Origin: UBA3210 sp963653535
GTDB taxonomy: Bacteria > Bacillota_I > Bacilli_A > RFN20 > CAG-449
Length of the DNA stretch: 18,274 nucleotides
Direction of reading: 5' to 3'
NCBI GenBank assembly: GCA_963653535.1
Contig: CAVJWU010000030.1
Coordinates: forward strand, 1-18,274
This document shows, one piece after another, positions 13,177 through 18,274 of this stretch (the stretch's first letter is position 1; every line of letters starts with the position of its first letter). The position numbers and the translations under genes were made by a program. Under the pieces are notes generated by a model. That model ran no database searches, was not told the origin of the DNA, and saw nothing but the letters and a program-made list of their open reading frames with translations.

Positions 13177-14889
13177 ATGAAAGCAAGTAAAATGTTAATT
13201 GCCACAATGAAAGAAGTTCCTAATGAAGCGGTTATTCCAAGCCATGTTCTCTTACTTAGAGGTGGTTATATCCGTAAATTAGTCGCTGGAGTTTATTCAT
13301 ATTTACCGCTTGGATTAAGAACTCTTAATAAAGTAGAAAATATCATTCGTGAAGAAATGGATAAATCAGGCGCTTTAGAAATTCTTTCAAGCGCGATTCA
13401 ACCAAAAGAATTATGGGAAGAATCAGGAAGATGGTATAAATATGGTCCTGAACTTATGAGATTTAAAGATCGTCATGACCGTGAATTCTGTTTAGGTCCA
13501 ACACATGAAGAAATCTTTACTAACTTAGTGAGAAACGAAATTAAATCAAAGAAATCTTTACCAATTAATATTTATCAAATCCAAACTAAATACCGTGATG
13601 AATTTAGACCTAGATTTGGTCTTATGAGATCAAGAGAATTCATTATGAAAGATGCATATTCTTTTGATTTAGATGAAAAAGGTTTAGAAGTTTCTTATCA
13701 AAATATGTATGAAACTTATCAAAGAATTTTTGATCGTTTCCATTTAAATTATAAGATTGTTCTTGCTGATACTGGTGCCATTGGAGGAAATGGTTCACAT
13801 CAATTTATGGCTTTATCTAGTGTTGGTGAATCTGATATTATTTATTGTTCATGTGGATATGCCGCGGATCAAGAAAAAGCTGATTCAAAGATGGATGAAT
13901 ATAAATTTAATGGTGAAGAATTACCTTTAGAAGAAGTTCATACTCCTAATACAAAGACAATTGAAGAATTATCATCTTACTTAAAATGTGATTCTCGTGA
14001 TATCGCTAAAGCTGTATTATATAAAGATCTTGCACATAATCAATTTGTCATGGTTCTTTTAAGAGGAGATCGTGAAGTTAATGATATTAAAGTTGTTAAT
14101 AAACTTGATATTGCTGAATTTGAATTAGTCCTTGCAAGTGAAGAAGAAATTGCTTCATTAGGTTCTTATCACGGCTTTATCGGTCCAAAAGGCTTAGAAA
14201 ATAAAGTTAAAATCTTTATTGATGAAGAATTAACTCACATGAAAAATGTCATTATTGGCGCGAATAAAAAAGATTATCATCTAATTAACGCAAATTACGG
14301 TAGAGATTTTAAAGCTGACGAAATTAGTGACTTTAGAAAAGCTAATGCGAATGACCTTTGCCCAGTATGTGGCAAGCCTTTAAGTAAAGAAAGAGGTATT
14401 GAAGTTGGTCAAATCTTTAAATTAGGAACTAAATATTCCGCTCCTATGAAAGCGAATTATCAAGATGACGATGGTACATTAAAACCTATGGTCATGGGTT
14501 GCTACGGAATTGGTGTAACTAGAACAATGTCTTCTATTATTGAACAATATCATGATGAATTCGGTATTAAATGGCCTTTAAATGTCGCGCCTTATCACGC
14601 GGTCATTGTTCCTATTTCATATAAAGATGAAGTACAAAAAGAAAAAGCTAATAAACTTTATGAAGAACTTCTCGCAGCAAAAGTTGAAGTAATTCTTGAT
14701 GATAGAGATGAACGCCCTGGCTTTAAATTTAAAGATTGGGAATTAATTGGTATTCCTTATATCATTACTATCGGTAGAAGAGCTAGCGAAGATATTTGTG
14801 AATTTAAACTTAGATCAACAATGGAAAAACAAGAACTTCCTATTGATGAAGCAAAAAATATTGTTATCGATGCAGTAAAAGCATTATAA
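13177..14889 (+). CDS. proS: Prolyl-tRNA synthetase, bacterial type with editing domain
   Basis: This is a 570-residue class II aminoacyl-tRNA synthetase that charges tRNA-Pro with proline in the cytosol. Motif 2 is at YRDEFRPRFG (139-148), followed by the MRSREFIMKDAYSFD block. Motif 3 is MGCYGIGVTR (440-449). Between them, about residues 240-380 form the inserted editing (YbaK-like) domain that clears mischarged alanine. The C-terminal anticodon-binding domain starts near WPLNVAPYHAVIVPI and includes DDRDERPGFKFKDWELIG. The insertion marks the prokaryote-type ProRS, not the archaeal/eukaryal-type enzyme of many mycoplasmas. Length matches the family (~565-572). The start is chosen by the AAAGGAG site. 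It appears to be transcribed alone, with its own -10 and a terminator. Confidence 0.97.
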   Translation: MKASKMLIATMKEVPNEAVIPSHVLLLRGGYIRKLVAGVYSYLPLGLRTLNKVENIIREEMDKSGALEILSSAIQPKELWEESGRWYKYGPELMRFKDRHDREFCLGPTHEEIFTNLVRNEIKSKKSLPINIYQIQTKYRDEFRPRFGLMRSREFIMKDAYSFDLDEKGLEVSYQNMYETYQRIFDRFHLNYKIVLADTGAIGGNGSHQFMALSSVGESDIIYCSCGYAADQEKADSKMDEYKFNGEELPLEEVHTPNTKTIEELSSYLKCDSRDIAKAVLYKDLAHNQFVMVLLRGDREVNDIKVVNKLDIAEFELVLASEEEIASLGSYHGFIGPKGLENKVKIFIDEELTHMKNVIIGANKKDYHLINANYGRDFKADEISDFRKANANDLCPVCGKPLSKERGIEVGQIFKLGTKYSAPMKANYQDDDGTLKPMVMGCYGIGVTRTMSSIIEQYHDEFGIKWPLNVAPYHAVIVPISYKDEVQKEKANKLYEELLAAKVEVILDDRDERPGFKFKDWELIGIPYIITIGRRASEDICEFKLRSTMEKQELPIDEAKNIVIDAVKAL

Positions 14890-14894
14890 AATCG

Positions 14895-14923
14895 AATCCT
14901 TAGAGTAATTTCTAAGGATTTTT
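14895..14923 (+). terminator. Intrinsic terminator after proS
   Basis: AATCCTTAGA (14895-14904) and TCTAAGGATT (14911-14920) form a perfect 10-bp stem with a 6-nt loop, followed by a short T-run interrupted by G. The T-run overlaps the proposed holA promoter. Confidence 0.85.
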
Positions 14924-14931
14924 GTTAGAAT
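14921..14931 (+). promoter_or_regulatory. Possible extended -10 promoter of holA
   Basis: TTTGTTAGAAT fits an extended -10 (TGnTAGAAT) directly on the tail of the proS terminator. It lies 19 nt before the holA ATG, predicting a leader of about 13 nt that begins at the AAGGTGG ribosome site. Such a short leader makes this tentative. Confidence 0.35.
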
Positions 14932-14950
14932 ATAAAAAGGTGGTGTAAAT

Positions 14951-15952
14951 ATGGTTTATTTAATTTATGGTGAACAATATCCAATCGTCTTAAAAAGAAC
15001 GAAAAAGTTAGTCAAACAAATTTTAAATGATGAGATTGATGAATTTTCATATGTAAAAATGAATGCAAAAGTTGATCTAGTAGAAGACATTGTAAAAGAA
15101 TGTACTTTACTGCCTTTTTTAGGTAATAAAGTAGTGCAGGTTGATAATCCATATTTTTTATCTAATGAAAGAGAAAAAGTATCTTTTGATAAAGATCAAG
15201 ACTTTACTTCTTTAGCAAATTATATTTTAAATGATAAAGAAGATAATTCAGTTACTTTAATATTTGTTCTTGAAAGAGCAAGCGTTAATAAGAAAAATGA
15301 AATATATAAAGCTATTGAAAAAAATGGCAAAATTATCTTTGAAGAAAAATTAGATGCTTCAAGTTTAAGAGTGACTGGTAAAAAATTTTTTGAAAAGAAG
15401 GGTGCAAATATTACTAGTGAAGCATTAGAAGAACTTATTTTAAGAACTAATGATGATTTATCATTGTTCATTAATGAAACAGATAAATTATCTTTATATA
15501 CTAAAAACGTCACGTTAAAAGATGTTGAATTATTAGTTCCTTCTCCATTAGAAAATAATGCTTTTAATATCGTTGAAGCTTTATTAAATAATAAAATTAA
15601 TGTCGCCCTTAAAACATTTAGAGATTTAATTTCATTAAAAGAAGATCCTACGAGATTATTATATTTATTTTATTCACAATTTAAGACATATCTAATCATT
15701 TGTTATTTATATAAAGAAGAAAGAAAATCACTTGATGAAATAGGAAATATCTTAAAACCAATGAACATTTATCGAATAAAAATTATTACACGTAATTTAT
15801 ATTCTATTTCTTATAAAGAACTACAAAATATCATCGATTATTTGTATTTATTAGATACTAAATTAAAAGCGATGGAAATAGAACCTATTACAGGAACAGA
15901 ACTATTTATGATCAATTTTAATGAAATTAGAAAAGGTGTAAAAGAATATTAA
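14951..15952 (+). CDS. holA: DNA polymerase III delta subunit
   Basis: This is a 333-residue protein, normal for HolA (about 330-345). Delta is the clamp-loader wrench that opens the beta sliding clamp. Family features are the N-terminal VYLIYGEQY strand and loop, LPFLGNKVVQVDNPYFL (about 56-72), a helix-rich middle with EALEELILRTNDDLSLFINETDKL, and a C-terminal collar domain with DTKLKAMEIEPITGTELFM, matching the family pattern D-x-x-[LI]-K ... E. It is an AAA+-fold protein without a functional P-loop, as expected. The start follows AAGGTGG by 7 nt. It is separated from proS by a terminator and from the glucosidase gene by 41 nt with no terminator, so those two may be co-transcribed. Confidence 0.92.
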   Translation: MVYLIYGEQYPIVLKRTKKLVKQILNDEIDEFSYVKMNAKVDLVEDIVKECTLLPFLGNKVVQVDNPYFLSNEREKVSFDKDQDFTSLANYILNDKEDNSVTLIFVLERASVNKKNEIYKAIEKNGKIIFEEKLDASSLRVTGKKFFEKKGANITSEALEELILRTNDDLSLFINETDKLSLYTKNVTLKDVELLVPSPLENNAFNIVEALLNNKINVALKTFRDLISLKEDPTRLLYLFYSQFKTYLIICYLYKEERKSLDEIGNILKPMNIYRIKIITRNLYSISYKELQNIIDYLYLLDTKLKAMEIEPITGTELFMINFNEIRKGVKEY

Positions 15953-15993
15953 ACTTTGCTTATATGAATAATTAAATTAAAGGTAGGGAGATT

Positions 15994-18249
15994 ATGTTTG
16001 GAAAAATTTTAGGCTACAAATTAAACGGTAATACTTTAACTATTAAATTTGAAAATAAAGTTGGAGAAGTTATTTTTATTGATGATGGTATCGCCCAATT
16101 TAAAGAGAAAGATACTTCTATTTTTGCATTTAATTCAATAAATCTTATTTCTCCTTTAGATATTGAAGTTTCGTTTACTAATGAGGTTTTAAACGTCACT
16201 ACTGGTCGATATATTTATTTAATTAAAAAAGATTTTCTTGTTGATATAAAAAAAGATAATAAACTAATTTCAACTTCGACAAATAAAATTTTAAAAAAGA
16301 AAACAATTTTAAATAAAGAACTTCAAGAACAAGAAGGACACGAAGTAAATGAAGCAGATGACTATCTTTTTTCTATCCAAAAAGAAATTTCGTCAGAAGA
16401 TTATATTTACGGGCTAGGTGATAAATCAGGCTTTTTAAATAAAAAAGGCTATGAATATGAGATGTATAATACTGATAATCCTGCTCCTCAAGTAGAATGT
16501 TTTAAAGCTCTTTATAAATCAATTCCTTTTTATATTGTTTTTAATACTTCTTATCAATATGGTTTCTTTTTCGATAATACGTATAAACAACATTATGATG
16601 TAGGTAAAACTGATCCTCATATCATTAAGACATCTTTTAAAAAAGGCTATTTTAATTATTATTTTATTGGAGGGGATTCCTTAAAAGAAATAGTTGAAAA
16701 TTATACCTTTATTACTGGTCGAATGGATCTACCTCAAATTTGGACATTAGGTCATCAACAATCTCGTTGGTCATATATGTCCGAGAATGAAGTTCTAGAA
16801 GTTGCCCATCAATTTAGAAATTTAGATATTCCTTGTGACACATTATATCTTGATATTGATTACATGGATCATTATAAAGTATTTACTACAAATAAAGAGA
16901 CTTTTCCTCATTTTAAAAAGATGGTTGATGAATTAACGGCAATGAATTTTAAATTAGTAACTATCATTGATCCAGGTGTAAAAAAAGAAAAAGGCTATGA
17001 AGTATATGATCATCTCACTAAAAATAATTTAGTCGCAACTTTAAATAATGAAACTTATTATAATGAAGTTTGGCCAGGAATATGCGTTTATCCTTCTTTT
17101 ATAGATCAAAAAACGCAAGATTTTTGGGCAGAACAAACAAAATTCTTAGTTTCTTTAGGCGTAAGAGGAATCTGGAACGATATGAATGAACCAGCTTCTT
17201 TTAAAGGAGAACTTCTAGATTACGTTGAATTTAAGATGGACAATAAAATCTATTATCATGAAGAAGTGCATAATATATACGCGCATTACATGAATAAAGC
17301 AACGTACGAAGGATTAAAGAAGTTTGATAAAAGAAGACCATATATTATTACTCGTGCAGGTTACAGCGGAACGCAAAAGTACGCGACTACTTGGACAGGC
17401 GATCAACATTCTATCTATCCTCATTTACAAATGATGATCCCAATTTTATTAAATTTAGGTTTGTCTGGCTTCCCAATATGTGGAACTGACATAGGTGGAT
17501 TTTGTTCTGATACAACAAAAGAATTATTAATTCGTTTCGTTGAAGCAGGAATATTTACGCCGATGTTTAGAAATCATTCGGCGATGAATACAACTAGACA
17601 AGAACCTTGGGCATTTGATGAAGAAACTTTAAACATATATAGAAAAATGATGAAAACACGTTATCAATTTATTCCATATATGTATGATTTATGTTTTGAA
17701 GCAAGTAATACAGGTTTACCAATTATTAGACCATTAGTGATGGAATTTCCATTTGATAAAAATACTTATGAAATGAATGATCAATATATGTTAGGAAGTA
17801 ATGTCTTAGTTTCACCAGTTCTTGAACAAGGCGCGAAATATAAATTAGTTTATTTACCAGAAGGTAAGTGGTATAACTATTTTACTAATGAAGTTTATGA
17901 AGGCGGATATCACGCGATAAAATGTTCTTTAGATGAAGTAATTATATTTATTAAAGAAGGTAGTATTATTCCTCAATATGAAGAAAGAAATTATATTGAT
18001 CCACATACTGATACATTAATTTTAAGAATTTATCCTGGATGCGGTAATTACGTTCATTATCAAGATAATGGTGAAGATTATCAATATGAAAATGGTGAAT
18101 ATAATATGTATGAAATTATTCACGACGATAATTTCTTAAGGATTTCATTACCTTATCATTTTTACAAACAATATAAAAAGATTATCTTAAGATATTTAGA
18201 TAAAGAAGTTTCTATAACTAACTATAATACCCAATTAGAAATAAAATAG
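15994..18249 (+). CDS. GH31 family alpha-glucosidase, intracellular
   Basis: This 751-residue glycoside hydrolase family 31 enzyme releases alpha-linked glucose (or related sugars) from oligosaccharides. The N-terminal beta-sandwich covers roughly residues 1-245. The TIM barrel begins near WTLGHQQSRWSYMS, the substrate-pocket signature. The nucleophile is D396 in GIWNDMNEP (392-400), and the acid/base is D470 in TWTGDQH. GTDIGGFCSD and FRNHSA are further GH31 pocket motifs. C-terminal beta domains follow from ~590. There is no signal peptide or membrane segment, so it acts on imported sugars. The start follows AGGTAGGGAG. It is 41 nt after holA with no terminator between. No transporter or sugar regulator lies in the window, so substrate is not indicated by context; alpha-glucosidase is the most likely specificity, alpha-xylosidase less so. 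Confidence 0.93.
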   Translation: MFGKILGYKLNGNTLTIKFENKVGEVIFIDDGIAQFKEKDTSIFAFNSINLISPLDIEVSFTNEVLNVTTGRYIYLIKKDFLVDIKKDNKLISTSTNKILKKKTILNKELQEQEGHEVNEADDYLFSIQKEISSEDYIYGLGDKSGFLNKKGYEYEMYNTDNPAPQVECFKALYKSIPFYIVFNTSYQYGFFFDNTYKQHYDVGKTDPHIIKTSFKKGYFNYYFIGGDSLKEIVENYTFITGRMDLPQIWTLGHQQSRWSYMSENEVLEVAHQFRNLDIPCDTLYLDIDYMDHYKVFTTNKETFPHFKKMVDELTAMNFKLVTIIDPGVKKEKGYEVYDHLTKNNLVATLNNETYYNEVWPGICVYPSFIDQKTQDFWAEQTKFLVSLGVRGIWNDMNEPASFKGELLDYVEFKMDNKIYYHEEVHNIYAHYMNKATYEGLKKFDKRRPYIITRAGYSGTQKYATTWTGDQHSIYPHLQMMIPILLNLGLSGFPICGTDIGGFCSDTTKELLIRFVEAGIFTPMFRNHSAMNTTRQEPWAFDEETLNIYRKMMKTRYQFIPYMYDLCFEASNTGLPIIRPLVMEFPFDKNTYEMNDQYMLGSNVLVSPVLEQGAKYKLVYLPEGKWYNYFTNEVYEGGYHAIKCSLDEVIIFIKEGSIIPQYEERNYIDPHTDTLILRIYPGCGNYVHYQDNGEDYQYENGEYNMYEIIHDDNFLRISLPYHFYKQYKKIILRYLDKEVSITNYNTQLEIK

Positions 18250-18257
18250 TTAGATGG

Positions 18258-18274
18258 AAAAAGCCCGTCATTAT
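18258..18274 (+). other. Possible left arm of a terminator, cut by the window end
   Basis: AAAAAGCCCGTCA, 8 nt after the glucosidase stop, looks like the left arm of a terminator hairpin whose right arm would follow the window. The alternative is an ATG at 18254 opening a frame (MEKARHY), but no ribosome site precedes it. Confidence 0.3.

Noticed and set aside
15220..15513. Minus-strand open frame inside holA
   Set aside because: It is antisense to the conserved holA coding sequence, with composition expected of a shadow frame.
16014..16199. Minus-strand open frame inside the GH31 gene
   Set aside because: It is short and antisense to the GH31 beta-sandwich domain, with no supporting signals.
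598..18249. Mycoplasma genetic code (UGA as Trp)
   Set aside because: All genes are full length without any in-frame TGA, and conserved tryptophans such as those in the GH31 motifs are TGG.

Overview
The window looks like a chromosomal segment of a low-GC Gram-positive bacterium of the Bacillota/Mycoplasmatota type, probably an uncultured lineage related to Erysipelotrichia, RF39 or Acholeplasma. The grounds are a strongly AT-rich genome with AT-rich codons, strong AGGAGG-type ribosome binding sites, short hairpin-plus-T-run terminators, a Bacillota-type 23S processing element behind the 23S rRNA, and a 5S rRNA of only about 108 nt, a length typical of Mollicutes. The genetic code is standard: Trp is TGG and no gene reads through TGA. 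None of the twelve genes ends in TGA either (ten TAA, two TAG). This placement rests on my reading of the sequence, not on a phylogeny.

Layout. Positions 1-500 hold the 3' end of a ribosomal RNA operon (23S 3' part, short spacer, complete 5S). Positions 598-2920 hold a three-gene operon: a duplicated DUF1538 membrane protein followed by two different PII-like signalling proteins. After a terminator, 2976-5659 encodes the TldD and TldE subunits of the TldD/TldE metalloprotease, overlapping by one base. Positions 5810-10585 hold the most unusual gene, a 1591-residue protein with a CvpA-like four-helix membrane domain and about 1380 residues predicted outside the membrane, containing about a dozen diverged repeats. 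A DegV-family protein (10750-11628) and an adenylate-kinase-like P-loop protein (11724-12272) follow. The only minus-strand gene (12269-13072) is an unrecognised single-pass membrane protein that meets the kinase tail to tail on a shared TTAA. A divergent promoter region leads to proS (13177-14889), then holA (14951-15952) and an intracellular GH31 alpha-glucosidase (15994-18249). The window ends 25 bases later.

How the genes work together. Only two groups are clearly functional units: DUF1538 with its two PII proteins (a presumed transporter with its sensors) and TldD with TldE (one heteromeric protease). proS, holA and rRNA are housekeeping. Every larger gap holds an intrinsic terminator, so most other genes appear to be separate transcription units. 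I see no tRNA, CRISPR array, insertion sequence, prophage or integron feature. The best candidates for undescribed biology are the CvpA-repeat giant protein and the DUF1538-PII-PII operon.
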